The notes beneath the pieces were generated by a model, which worked only from the letters and a program-made list of their open reading frames with translations, was not told where the DNA came from and did no database searches. Both the position numbers and the translations under genes were made by a program. Shown in pieces: positions 43,375 through 52,591 of a stretch of 64,000 nt of DNA; position 1 is the first letter of the stretch, and every line of letters starts with the position of its first letter. Origin of the DNA: Bacteroidota bacterium. GTDB lineage: Bacteria; Bacteroidota; Bacteroidia; Bacteroidales; P3. The DNA lies in the NCBI GenBank assembly GCA_017860275.1, contig JAFNAQ010000002.1:229654-293653 (forward strand), read 5' to 3'.

Positions 43375-44619
43375 ATGCAAGTTAACAGAAGAAAAGAACT
43401 ATATCCAAATGTGAGCGATGCTCAGTGGAACGATTGGAAATGGCAAATAAAGAATAGAATAGAAACTCTTGATGAGTTAAAAAAATATATTACACTAACC
43501 CCTGACGAGGAAGAGGGTGTAAAAAAATCTTTGGAAACTTTACGTATGGCTATCACACCATACTATATGTCTTTGATAGACCCTAACGACCCAAACTGCC
43601 CAATAAGAAAACAAGCTATTCCAACAGGACTTGAGGTTCATCAATCAGCTGCTGACCTTTTAGACCCATTGCATGAAGATGAAGACTCTCCAGTTGCTGG
43701 TTTAACTCACCGTTATCCAGATAGAGTTTTATTTTTGATTACTGATATGTGTTCAATGTATTGTCGCCATTGCACAAGACGTCGTTTTGCTGGTCAAAAT
43801 GACTGTGAAAGTCCAAGCGAAAGAATACAAAAGGCAATTGATTATATTGCAGCAACTCCAGTAGTTAGAGATGTTTTACTTTCTGGTGGTGATGCACTTA
43901 TGGTTTCTGACTCTATGTTAGAATCAATTATCCAACGCCTAAGAGCAATACCTCACGTTGAAATTATACGTATCGGTTCGCGTACTCCTGTTGTTTGTCC
44001 TCAAAGAATCACAGACGACTTGGCTAATATGCTTAAGAAGTATCATCCAATATGGTTAAATACTCACTTCAATCATCCTTACGAAATAACTCCTGAGGCA
44101 ACAGAAGCATGTGCAAAATTGGCAAACGTTGGTATTCCGCTAGGCAATCAATCAGTTCTTTTAAGAGGAGTAAATGATTGTACAAATATAATGAAGAGAC
44201 TGGTTCAAGATCTTGTAAAGATTAGAGTTCGTCCTTATTATATTTACCAATGCGACCTTTCTATGGGACTTGAACATTTCCGTACTCCTGTTTCTAAGGG
44301 TATTGAAATAATAGAAAACCTTCGTGGTCATACCTCTGGTTATGCTGTTCCTACCTTTGTTGTGGATGCTCCTGGTGGTGGTGGCAAAACTCCTGTTATG
44401 CCTCAATACATTATTTCTCAAAGCCCAGGTAGAATTGTGCTTAGAAACTTCGAAGGTGTAATAACTACATATACCGAACCTACCGATTATAATAATAATT
44501 GCGATTGTCAGGAATGTAAAAATCCAGCAAAGAAGGATGGTGTTGCTAGCCTATTAAATGGAGATAGACTTTCTCTTGAACCATCTAATCTTGCTCGTCA
44601 CCAACGTTCAAAACACTAA
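43375..44619 (+). CDS. kamA: L-lysine 2,3-aminomutase
   Basis: A 414-residue radical-SAM, PLP-dependent enzyme converting L-lysine to L-beta-lysine, first step of the pathway. The iron-sulfur cluster ligands are Cys126, Cys130 and Cys133 in MCSMYCRHCTRR. The PLP lysine is Lys338 in PGGGGK, and Asp294 and Asp331 stand where the Clostridium enzyme binds the substrate amino group. These offsets (one residue from the Clostridium subterminale numbering) make the assignment firm and distinguish it from EpmB and from glutamate or arginine aminomutases. It lies 42 bp after kdd and 3 bp before kamB. Confidence 0.95.
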   Translation: MQVNRRKELYPNVSDAQWNDWKWQIKNRIETLDELKKYITLTPDEEEGVKKSLETLRMAITPYYMSLIDPNDPNCPIRKQAIPTGLEVHQSAADLLDPLHEDEDSPVAGLTHRYPDRVLFLITDMCSMYCRHCTRRRFAGQNDCESPSERIQKAIDYIAATPVVRDVLLSGGDALMVSDSMLESIIQRLRAIPHVEIIRIGSRTPVVCPQRITDDLANMLKKYHPIWLNTHFNHPYEITPEATEACAKLANVGIPLGNQSVLLRGVNDCTNIMKRLVQDLVKIRVRPYYIYQCDLSMGLEHFRTPVSKGIEIIENLRGHTSGYAVPTFVVDAPGGGGKTPVMPQYIISQSPGRIVLRNFEGVITTYTEPTDYNNNCDCQECKNPAKKDGVASLLNGDRLSLEPSNLARHQRSKH

Positions 44620-44622
44620 TAA

Positions 44623-45633
44623 TTGCCATTTATAAATGACATATTAACCTATAAAAGTATCTCTTTTGTAGGTATGGAAAAGAACACAGGAAAGACAGAA
44701 ACATTAAACTATGTTCTCTCTCGCCTATGTTCTTTTTCTTCTATAAAGATAGGTATAACATCTATTGGAATTGATGGAGAGAAAACCGATCAAGTTACCA
44801 ATACTCATAAGCCTGAAATCACTCTTTATCCCAATACAATCTTCGTTACTGCCGAGCAGTTCTATAATCAAAAGGAGATTATTGCTAATATCTTATCAGT
44901 CTCAAACCAAAACTCTGCCTTAGGTCGCTTGGTTACTGCAAAAACTATTAGTAGTGGGAAAGTTAAACTTTCTGGTCCTGGCAATACTTCTTGGTTAAAG
45001 AATGTGATTGAAGAATTAAAAGGTTTTGGTTCGGATATTGTTTTGGTTGATGGAGCCTTATCGAGGATGAGTTTTGGTTCTCCCTCTATTACCGATGCAA
45101 TGGTTCTTTCCACAGGTGCGGCTCTTTCAATAGATATTAAGACTCTAGTTAAAAAGACTGCCTTTGTTTATAGAATGTCTCAACTTCCACAAGTTCAGGA
45201 AAACTTAAGCCTGAGGCTTATAAACATTGAACAAGGTATATGGGCTATTGATAATGAAGATAATATTATTGATTTAAAAATCCCTTCCATACTTATGATT
45301 GAGAATAATAAGGAAAAGATATTTGCTTATGGGAAAAGGATTTTTATCTCTGGGATTATTACCGACAAGCTAATGCAGTTCCTCCTCGCTCAAAAAGATG
45401 TTGATAAGATTGAAATAATAATTAGGGATTTTACAAGAGTTTTTGCCTCAATTGAAAATATCAATCGTTTTCTTCAAAAACAAGGAAAACTTTATGTTGC
45501 GCAGAGAACTAATCTTATTGCAATTACTGTAAACCCGACTTCTCCTTCTGGATACAATCTTAACTCCGAAGAGCTTATTAATGCCCTAAAGAAAGAAATA
45601 CCTATTCCTATTTATAATATAAAAGAAATATAG
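44623..45633 (+). CDS. kamB: Lysine 5,6-aminomutase reactivase subunit KamB
   Basis: A 336-residue P-loop protein, GMEKNTGKTET at about residues 17-27. The strand before this P-loop is needed for the fold, and no in-frame ATG precedes it. Translation therefore most likely begins at the TTG at 44623, three bases after the kamA stop; the next ATG (44674) would cut the P-loop. KamB and the MutS-like KamC are encoded together in lysine fermentation clusters and are named as reactivating factors of the B12-dependent KamDE, exchanging damaged cobalamin. The biochemical split between the two subunits is not something the sequence shows. Confidence 0.82.
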   Translation: MPFINDILTYKSISFVGMEKNTGKTETLNYVLSRLCSFSSIKIGITSIGIDGEKTDQVTNTHKPEITLYPNTIFVTAEQFYNQKEIIANILSVSNQNSALGRLVTAKTISSGKVKLSGPGNTSWLKNVIEELKGFGSDIVLVDGALSRMSFGSPSITDAMVLSTGAALSIDIKTLVKKTAFVYRMSQLPQVQENLSLRLINIEQGIWAIDNEDNIIDLKIPSILMIENNKEKIFAYGKRIFISGIITDKLMQFLLAQKDVDKIEIIIRDFTRVFASIENINRFLQKQGKLYVAQRTNLIAITVNPTSPSGYNLNSEELINALKKEIPIPIYNIKEI

Positions 45634-45635
45634 TT

Positions 45636-47027
45636 ATGACACTTAAGCAAGCTATTGAAAAACACAGTGGATTATCATACGTGGTAAATCAATTAAAAAT
45701 CCACTCACCAATGGGACGGAAAGCATTGTTGGAAACAAAGTTTTCTAAAGATGCAGTTTGTCTAAAATCCCAATTTGAAATAATTAGTGCTTGTCAAAGA
45801 TATATTTCTACTAATGCAAATAAAAAACAATTAGGGAAAGTCTTTTCTATCTTGGAATGTATTCACGATATAAGTGGGACAATAAAACTTCTTGAAAACA
45901 ATAATACTCTCGATGATATTTCATTATTCGAAATTAAATCATTCTCTATCTCTGTTTCAAATATAAAGAGTCTATTGTTTGACCTTGATATAAAAGAATT
46001 AATTATACCAGATTTAGACTCTGTTATTTCTATTCTTGACCCTGAAAAACTTCAACTAAATCAATTTTATATTTACTCTGCATATTCAAAAGAGCTAGTA
46101 AAAAAGCGTAAGCAATGGGAAGAATCGAAGGGTAATAATAATGAGGATTTAGTAAATAAATTATTCCTTGAATGTGTTGCTTTGGAGGATGAAATAAGAG
46201 AAGAATTATCCACCAAACTTCGTTCTCAAACTATGATTCTTTATGATGCCATTAATACAATTTCTAAGATAGATATTAATTTTGCGAAGGCTATTTATTT
46301 CTTTAATAAGAGATTTTCAGAACCTACGATTAATAATTCAGATACAATATCTTACACTAAATTAGTTTATCCTTTGCTTTATGATAAGTTTTTAGAGAAT
46401 TATAGGACTTTTCAGCCTATAGATATTTCCTTTTCTCTTGCTCCCACCCTTATTACTGGGGCAAATATGGCAGGTAAAACATTGCTTCTAAAATCAATTT
46501 CTCTTGCTCAATTTCTTGCTCAATTTGCTTTCTTTCTTCCTTGTGAAAATGCAGAAATTTGCTTGGTTGAAAATGTTTTAATTTCAATTGGCGACAACCA
46601 AAATGAGGAAGAAGGTTTGTCATCATATGCTTCTGAGATTCTACTCCTAAATGACTTTATCCAAAAGGCAAAACAAGGCAAAAAATATCTAATATTAATC
46701 GATGAATTGGCTCGAACAACTAATCCCACAGAAGGAGTTGCTATTGTTGATAGTTATCTTAAAATTATTTCAAAGACTAATTCTTTCTCTATTACCACAA
46801 CCCATTATTCTGGAATAAAAACTCCATGCAAAAGACTAAGAGTAAAAGGATTTATTAATAAAGAGAATAAAAAAATGATATCTATAAAGGATATTCAAGG
46901 CCATATAGATTACTCACTTATTGAAGAAAAAGAAGAAAAGGTTCCAAACGAAGCCCTAAATATAGCTTCCCTACTAAATATAGATAAGGAATTAATAGAA
47001 GAAGCAAAAAAACTTATCAAAAAATAG
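45636..47027 (+). CDS. kamC: Lysine 5,6-aminomutase reactivase ATPase KamC (MutS-like)
   Basis: A 463-residue protein with a C-terminal MutS-type ABC ATPase: Walker A GANMAGKT (275-282), signature-like EEGLSSYASEI, Walker B KYLILIDELARTTNP and the H-loop TTHYSG. The N-terminal half resembles the MutS clamp or core helices and lacks the mismatch-recognition domain. This makes a mismatch-repair role unlikely. Its place directly after kamB, with 2 bp between them, matches the family linked to lysine 5,6-aminomutase reactivation. The operon appears to end here, 39 bp before the convergent lipoate ligase gene. Confidence 0.85.
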   Translation: MTLKQAIEKHSGLSYVVNQLKIHSPMGRKALLETKFSKDAVCLKSQFEIISACQRYISTNANKKQLGKVFSILECIHDISGTIKLLENNNTLDDISLFEIKSFSISVSNIKSLLFDLDIKELIIPDLDSVISILDPEKLQLNQFYIYSAYSKELVKKRKQWEESKGNNNEDLVNKLFLECVALEDEIREELSTKLRSQTMILYDAINTISKIDINFAKAIYFFNKRFSEPTINNSDTISYTKLVYPLLYDKFLENYRTFQPIDISFSLAPTLITGANMAGKTLLLKSISLAQFLAQFAFFLPCENAEICLVENVLISIGDNQNEEEGLSSYASEILLLNDFIQKAKQGKKYLILIDELARTTNPTEGVAIVDSYLKIISKTNSFSITTTHYSGIKTPCKRLRVKGFINKENKKMISIKDIQGHIDYSLIEEKEEKVPNEALNIASLLNIDKELIEEAKKLIKK

Positions 47028-47066
47028 TTTCTTTGCTCCTTAAATCCACTCCACCAACCTTAGTAA

Positions 47067-47705
47067 TTATATTTTCTTTAATTCCTCTTTTATCTGCAAA
47101 ATTGATGTTTCTAAAGCCTTTGTTAGCTCTTCTTTACTAAGGTTATAACCTTCTCTTTGTAGTGAGCTTACGAAATCTCTGTGAGAACGTTTTTCTCTAT
47201 AGTCTGGTTCTTTTGATGGGTGCATAAGGTATCTTTCTATTAACTCTACATCTTCACTTATATTTAATACTCCATGATAGAATATTGTTTTGTTTTTAGT
47301 AAACATTGAGGAACCCATGATTTTCATATTTCCAATGTTTAGATCGGATATTCCTTTGGATGACAAATTCCCTATTCCTATTTTGCTTAGATTATCTATT
47401 AGTTTTGTATTGATTATCTTAAATAGTTTGTGTGGATTTATTATCTTATCATTTCTATACATAAAAGAAAATATCAACATATTGGGACTAAGAATAACCG
47501 ATTCTCCACCTGAGGGGCGTTTCAAGGTAATTATTCCATCTTGCTTTACGTTCTCACAATTTATCGTTCCCTCAATGTTATTAGATCTCCCAAGAACAAT
47601 ATAGGTATTATCTGGTGTACCAATATAATAGTCAAAATCCTTTTTAGATTCAAATATTGCATAATCTGGTAAATTATACGAATATAGTACAGGTTGAGTG
47701 CTCAT
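47067..47705 (-). CDS. Lipoate-protein ligase A-like protein
   Basis: A 212-residue protein of the biotin/lipoyl ligase fold. Visible: TLKRPSGGESVI (degenerate form of RRxSGGGAV), GISDLNIGNMKIMGSSM with the conserved Lys of the adenylate site, and FYHGVLNIS. An upstream ATG at 47735 would add ten residues and overlap the E3 gene by 17 bp; both starts are possible. Being the last gene of the 2-oxoacid dehydrogenase operon, it probably attaches lipoate to the E2 subunit encoded there. It is shorter than two-domain LplA, so an accessory domain or partner may be needed. Confidence 0.8.
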   Translation of the reverse strand: MSTQPVLYSYNLPDYAIFESKKDFDYYIGTPDNTYIVLGRSNNIEGTINCENVKQDGIITLKRPSGGESVILSPNMLIFSFMYRNDKIINPHKLFKIINTKLIDNLSKIGIGNLSSKGISDLNIGNMKIMGSSMFTKNKTIFYHGVLNISEDVELIERYLMHPSKEPDYREKRSHRDFVSSLQREGYNLSKEELTKALETSILQIKEELKKI

Positions 47706-47718
47706 ATCGCTTAGGGTA

Positions 47719-49071
47719 TTATTTGTGAATAGCATGATCTACGGCTTCAAATCCTGCTTCCATGAAGACTTCTGAGATTGTTGGATGAGTATGTACTGTT
47801 TTTGCTATATCATAAACTGTGGACTCCAATTGCATATATGCCGATGCCTCATTTATCATATCGGTTGCATTGTTGGCAACAATCTGAACTCCCAAAACTT
47901 CTCCGTATTGATTTTCTGAAAGAATTCTAATAAAACCTTCTGTTGAGTTTTCGGTCAAAGCCTTACCATTGGCAGAAAGTGGAAATTCACTAATCTTATA
48001 GTCTACTCCCATATCCTTTAGTTCATTTTCCGTTTTACCAATTTGAGCAGCCTCTGGTTGAGAATACATATTCATTGGAAATTTGCTTAAGTCTAATTTC
48101 TCCTTTACTCCACAAAGTTTATTTACTACAAACAAACCCTCTGCCGAAGCAATATGAGCAAAATGACTTTTCCCATTTACATCCCCAATAGCATAAATGC
48201 CCTCAACTGAAGTTTCAAGGTTTTCATCCACCTTAATAAAACCATTTTCTAATTCTATTTTAATCTCAGAATCCAAGACATTAGCCTTTCTTTGTCGGGC
48301 ATTAATTATCAACTCACAAGCTATCTCCTCATCGTTCACCCTCAATACTCCTTCTTTCCAATTATCTTTAATAGATATTTCACTATTACTACTGATAATA
48401 CTTATTTTATCTTTTTTGAGTTTGTTCTGAATATAGTCGCTAATATAGGTATCGGCAAGTGGCATAAAAGAATCAGATTCCAATACCATTGTAACCTTCT
48501 TTTCCATTAAGTTATAGGCTTGAGCTAATTCAATTGCAACTGGTCCTTCACCAATAACCACAATGTTTTCCGGAAGTTCTCTTTCTTTAAAAACATCCAT
48601 TGGTTCTACAACTAAACCTTCAACATTGGATTCAATTTTTGAAGAAGTTGAACCTATTGCAATAATTATATTCTTAGCCTCAAGATGCCTATTCTCAACC
48701 GAAACAGTATTCTTATTAATAAGTTTCGCTGTGCCAGTAATTATCTCCGCCCCATTCTTCTTTAATAAGTATTCTATTCCAGAGGTAAGCTTCTTTACAT
48801 TCAAATCAGCTCTCTTGATTGCCTTATTCCAATTGAAACTAATACCACCTTTTTCAATTCCTTCTATTCCATATTTCGAAGCATCCTTTTTTATTTTATC
48901 AAAGAGCTTAACACTTTCCAATATAGACTTTGAAGGAATACAGCCCCAATTCAAACACATGCCCCCTATCCTATCCTGCTCAATTATTGCTGTTTTCATT
49001 CCTATTTGTGCTGCTCTAATTGCTGCAACATATCCTGCAGGACCTGAACCTATTATTATTAAATCATACAT
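47719..49071 (-). CDS. lpdA: Dihydrolipoyl dehydrogenase (E3)
   Basis: A 450-residue FAD-dependent disulfide reductase that reoxidises dihydrolipoyl-E2 and reduces NAD+. Visible: FAD motif GSGPAGYVAAIRAAQIG, redox disulfide GGMCLNWGCIPSK, central NAD-binding VVIGEGPVAIELAQAY, GIYAIGDV, and the C-terminal dimer-interface VHTHPTISEVFMEAG with the catalytic His-Glu pair. The NAD motif has EGPVA where GGGxxG is usual, a mild deviation. Fourth gene of the complex operon, overlapping or adjoining the lipoate ligase gene. Confidence 0.93.
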   Translation of the reverse strand: MYDLIIIGSGPAGYVAAIRAAQIGMKTAIIEQDRIGGMCLNWGCIPSKSILESVKLFDKIKKDASKYGIEGIEKGGISFNWNKAIKRADLNVKKLTSGIEYLLKKNGAEIITGTAKLINKNTVSVENRHLEAKNIIIAIGSTSSKIESNVEGLVVEPMDVFKERELPENIVVIGEGPVAIELAQAYNLMEKKVTMVLESDSFMPLADTYISDYIQNKLKKDKISIISSNSEISIKDNWKEGVLRVNDEEIACELIINARQRKANVLDSEIKIELENGFIKVDENLETSVEGIYAIGDVNGKSHFAHIASAEGLFVVNKLCGVKEKLDLSKFPMNMYSQPEAAQIGKTENELKDMGVDYKISEFPLSANGKALTENSTEGFIRILSENQYGEVLGVQIVANNATDMINEASAYMQLESTVYDIAKTVHTHPTISEVFMEAGFEAVDHAIHK

Positions 49072-49090
49072 AATCTTTTCCTCCTTGACT

Positions 49091-50371
49091 TTAATAAATT
49101 AATAAGCCCACAGGCTCATTCAAATAACTCATAACTGTATTGAGAAATCTCGAAGTTTCTCCTCCATCAGCAATTCTATGGTCAACACTTAAGGAAAGCG
49201 GAAGTATTAAACCAATATCTAATTTATCGTCCTTTACTATTGGCTGTTTACTAATTCTTCCTATTCCCAAGATTCCAGCTTGGGGATAATTAATCACAGG
49301 TACTGCAAACAATCCTCCAATACTTCCATAGCTAGTTATTGTAAAGGTTCCATCCTTCATATCATCTATACTAAGCTTCCCATCCCTTGCCTTATCTGCA
49401 AGTATTTGAATCTCTAAAGCAATCTCTTTTATACTTAGCCTATCTGCATTCTTAATTACTGGCACTACCAAACCTTTTTCTGTATCGGCTGCAATTCCAA
49501 TATTATAGTATTTCTTATAAATCATTACTCCCTTCTCCATATCCATCTCAGCATTCAATGATTTATGTTTCTTAAGAGCCAAAGCTACAGCCTTAACAAT
49601 AAAAGCAAGATAGGTTATTTTAATATTTTCTTCTTTGAAATAATCCTTGTATTTCTTTCTAATACGATCTAATTCCGAAATTTCTATCTCTTCAAATACT
49701 GTCATATGTGCAGCATTATGCTTGCTTTGAATCATATTCTTAGCAATAGTCTTACGAATTTGAGATAAAGGTTCTACTTCAACTCTTTCTTCTAAAAGAT
49801 TTTCGCTTGCTATAGATTTAGAAACTGTTGGTTTTGAATCTTGTTTAGAGTAGTTTAGTATATCATCCTTCATTACTCTTTGAGCTGGTCCCGAACCTCT
49901 TACCAAATTAATATCAATTCCCATTTCCTTAGCCATTGCCCTGGCAACAGGTGTAGCAAGAGCCTTGACTGAATTTGATTTAGTTTGATTATCCTCATGA
50001 ATTCCTTCTTTAGATGCTGTTAGAACAAAATCATTACCTGCTACTTCCAAAGTACCAACTACTCCTGCTCCCTCTTCCTCAACTTGCTGTGTCTTGGTTT
50101 CTTCTTGGTTTATTGAAATATCTGCCTCAGAAGAATCCAATTCTATTTCTACAAGTGCTGCCCCAACCCTAATAACTTCTCCTTCTTTACCATAACGAGC
50201 AGCAATAACTCCTTCCCTTGGTGATGGGATTTCAGTAACAACCTTATCAGTCTCCATTGTCACTAAGCTTTCTCCCATCTTAACCTTTTGTCCTTTATCT
50301 ACGTGCCATTGAATAATTACTCCTTCTTCAAGACCTTCTCCTATATCAGGAAATTTAAATATATATCTCAT
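49091..50371 (-). CDS. 2-oxoacid dehydrogenase E2 (dihydrolipoamide acyltransferase)
   Basis: A 426-residue core subunit with, in order: one lipoyl domain (1-78, lipoyl Lys in METDKVVTEIPSP), a linker, a peripheral-subunit-binding domain (about 135-175, ATPVARAMAKEMGIDINLVRG in parts) and the catalytic acetyltransferase domain, ending with SLSVDHRIADGGETSRFLN that holds the active His and Asp. It transfers the acyl group from E1 to CoA. Sequence alone does not separate pyruvate from branched-chain specificity; the E1 alpha type favours pyruvate. It lies 6 bp downstream of the E1 beta gene. Confidence 0.9.
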   Translation of the reverse strand: MRYIFKFPDIGEGLEEGVIIQWHVDKGQKVKMGESLVTMETDKVVTEIPSPREGVIAARYGKEGEVIRVGAALVEIELDSSEADISINQEETKTQQVEEEGAGVVGTLEVAGNDFVLTASKEGIHEDNQTKSNSVKALATPVARAMAKEMGIDINLVRGSGPAQRVMKDDILNYSKQDSKPTVSKSIASENLLEERVEVEPLSQIRKTIAKNMIQSKHNAAHMTVFEEIEISELDRIRKKYKDYFKEENIKITYLAFIVKAVALALKKHKSLNAEMDMEKGVMIYKKYYNIGIAADTEKGLVVPVIKNADRLSIKEIALEIQILADKARDGKLSIDDMKDGTFTITSYGSIGGLFAVPVINYPQAGILGIGRISKQPIVKDDKLDIGLILPLSLSVDHRIADGGETSRFLNTVMSYLNEPVGLLIY

Positions 50372-50377
50372 ATTGCC

Positions 50378-51355
50378 TTAGTATTTAACGATTTTCTCAA
50401 TTTCATAAAGTATTTTGTATGCATCTTGCATATAGTGATGTTCTCCTTTAGGAAGTGGTACAATCACATCGTAACCAGAAACCCTTGCGGGTGGTGCTTC
50501 TAAGTGTAGGAAGGCTTCCTCAATTGCTATTTGAGAAATTTCTGCTCCTAGTCCAAAGCTTTGTGGTCCTTCAGTAACTGTTATTAATCTACCTGTCTTC
50601 TTAACAGAGTTTCTAATGGTTTCTCTATCTATTGGATAAATGCTTCTAAGGTCAATAAGTTCAACACTAATTCCTTGTTCCTTTGCCATAACCATAGCCT
50701 TTTGAACCTCCCTTATCATTGCGCCAAAGCTAACTATTGTTACATCCTTTCCTTGAGTGAGAACATTTGCTTTTCCTAGCTCAATAGTAAATTTTCCTTC
50801 TTGAACCTCTTGTTTAATTGCCCTATAAATCCTCTTTGGCTCCATATAGAGAATAGTATCATTGCTTTCAATTGCCGAAATCAACATTCCCTTTGCATCG
50901 TGAGGAGTAGAAGGTGCAATAACCTTAAGCCCTGGAATATGTCCAAACAAAGCCTCCATACTTTCGCTATGATGCTCCAATGCATTTATACCTCCACCAT
51001 AAGGCATTCTAATTACCATAGGGGTTTCAAGCTTCCCTCTGGAACGATTCCTCATTCTTGATGCATGGCTTATGATTTGGTTCATTGCTGGGTAGATAAA
51101 ACCACAAAACTGCATCTCAACAACTGGTCTAAGACCTGCTATTGACATACCTATTGCTGTTCCAACAATTCCACTCTCTGCAAGTGGGGAATCAAATACC
51201 CTATCTGCTCCGTATTTCTTTTGGAGATTTTCTGTTACCCTAAATACTCCTCCCTCAACTCCAACATCCTCTCCAAAAACTACTACGTTTTTATCTTCGT
51301 TTAATTTTATATCGAGTGCATCGTTAATGGCACCCACCATATTCATTATCTTCAT
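50378..51355 (-). CDS. pdhB: 2-oxoacid dehydrogenase E1 beta subunit
   Basis: A 325-residue transketolase-like subunit that forms the thiamine-diphosphate site together with E1 alpha. Visible: NEDKNVVVFGEDVGVEGGVFRVT in parts, FDSPLAESGIVGTAIGMSIAGLRPVVEMQF with the conserved Glu pairing with thiamine, and RMPYGGG...HHSESMEALFGHIPGLKV. The C-terminal domain has VTEGPQSFGLGAEI. Both pyruvate and branched-chain forms share these; naming as pdhB follows the partner. It starts 5 bp after the E1 alpha stop. Confidence 0.88.
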   Translation of the reverse strand: MKIMNMVGAINDALDIKLNEDKNVVVFGEDVGVEGGVFRVTENLQKKYGADRVFDSPLAESGIVGTAIGMSIAGLRPVVEMQFCGFIYPAMNQIISHASRMRNRSRGKLETPMVIRMPYGGGINALEHHSESMEALFGHIPGLKVIAPSTPHDAKGMLISAIESNDTILYMEPKRIYRAIKQEVQEGKFTIELGKANVLTQGKDVTIVSFGAMIREVQKAMVMAKEQGISVELIDLRSIYPIDRETIRNSVKKTGRLITVTEGPQSFGLGAEISQIAIEEAFLHLEAPPARVSGYDVIVPLPKGEHHYMQDAYKILYEIEKIVKY

Positions 51356-51360
51356 AGCAA

Positions 51361-52467
51361 TTACTTCTTAATGGTTTGTGAAACTCTTTCTTCTTTCCAA
51401 CGATAGAACTCTTTTAGTCTATGTTCCTGGTCTTTTAGCTCTTGAGGCATTTCAGAATACATATACTTAAATATATCCTCAGCCTTATACTCTGGATAAT
51501 TTTCAGCCTCTATAAACTGTCTGTCAACCTCTTTCTTAAAGTCTTCTATTATCTTCTCTTCTTCCTCTTCTGACCAAAGTTTCTTATTGATTATATATTG
51601 CTTTAATCTCTTCAATGGGTCTTTTTTGTCCCACTCTTCTTCCTCTTCCTTTGTCCTATATTTTGTTGGGTCATCACTTGTTGTATGAGCGCCCTTACGA
51701 TAAGTAACTGCTTCAATAAGTACTGGTCCCTCTCCATTCTCACAAACCTTCTTAGCTTCTTCAAGAGCTCTTAGCATTGCAAAGAAATCATTACCATCAA
51801 CCTGAATTCCTTTTACTCCATACGCGATTGACTTTATAGCCAAGCTCTCCGAAGCTGTCTGCATTCTTGTTGGGGTTGAAATACCGTATTGGTTGTTTTG
51901 GATAATGAATACTACAGGCACCTTCCATACTCCTGCAAAATTCACAGCTTCATGAAAGTCCCCTTCCGATGTCCCTCCATCTCCGACAAAGGCATAGACT
52001 AATTCCTTTTTCTTATTATACTTAATCTCATAGCCAATACCTGTTGCATGGAGCATTTGAGATGCAATAGGCACGCTAATTGGCAAGACCTTATTGGCAT
52101 TCTTATATTCATTACCATCTTCATATCCCATAAACAAAAGGAATAATTCTTTGAGTGTAACACCTTTTGCAAGCATAGCACCCATCTCTCTAAAAGCAGG
52201 AACAAGCCAATCCTTTTCTTCAATGATTACTGCTGTGGCTCCAGAAATAGCTTCTTGACCATAGTTTGGCGGATAGGTATAAATTCTACCTTGACGTTGA
52301 TATGAAACAATTTGCAAATCGGCAGTTCGAGCAAATAACATGTCTTTATATGCCTTAAGCACTCTTTCATCAGTGATTTTAGGCATTAATTTATTATCGA
52401 TAACCTTCCCTTGATTGTCGATAACTTGAAACATTAACTTATTAATGGGGTTATATTCTTTAAACAT
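51361..52467 (-). CDS. pdhA: Pyruvate dehydrogenase-type E1 alpha subunit
   Basis: The start is placed at the ATG giving MFKEYNPINKLMFQVID; the longer frame begins with TTG at 52518. The 368-residue product has the thiamine-diphosphate motif GDGGTSEGDFHEA...NNQYGIS, and blocks RQGRIYTYPPNYGQEA and GPVLIEAVTYRKGAHTTSDDPT+YR. The order resembles the Gram-positive PdhA type (FQVID...ELMP start, then DPLKRLKQYI). It decarboxylates 2-oxoacid and acylates lipoyl-E2. An anaerobe carrying this complex is noteworthy; production of acetyl-CoA for the Kce step and butyrate synthesis is one possible role, branched-chain oxoacid or acetoin oxidation another. Confidence 0.85.
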   Translation of the reverse strand: MFKEYNPINKLMFQVIDNQGKVIDNKLMPKITDERVLKAYKDMLFARTADLQIVSYQRQGRIYTYPPNYGQEAISGATAVIIEEKDWLVPAFREMGAMLAKGVTLKELFLLFMGYEDGNEYKNANKVLPISVPIASQMLHATGIGYEIKYNKKKELVYAFVGDGGTSEGDFHEAVNFAGVWKVPVVFIIQNNQYGISTPTRMQTASESLAIKSIAYGVKGIQVDGNDFFAMLRALEEAKKVCENGEGPVLIEAVTYRKGAHTTSDDPTKYRTKEEEEEWDKKDPLKRLKQYIINKKLWSEEEEEKIIEDFKKEVDRQFIEAENYPEYKAEDIFKYMYSEMPQELKDQEHRLKEFYRWKEERVSQTIKK

Positions 52468-52591
52468 ATTAAATCTAATTATTTGGTTTATTATTAATAT
52501 CTTATAATATAAACACAATAAGACGCTATTATGTTTTAGAGATTTTATTAATACCCAAATAGATTATTTATATATGTCTGAATTAATTCGG

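Noticed and set aside
45636..47027. DNA mismatch repair protein MutS
   Set aside because: Only 463 residues, no mismatch-binding domain, and sits in the kam operon; KamC is the better name.
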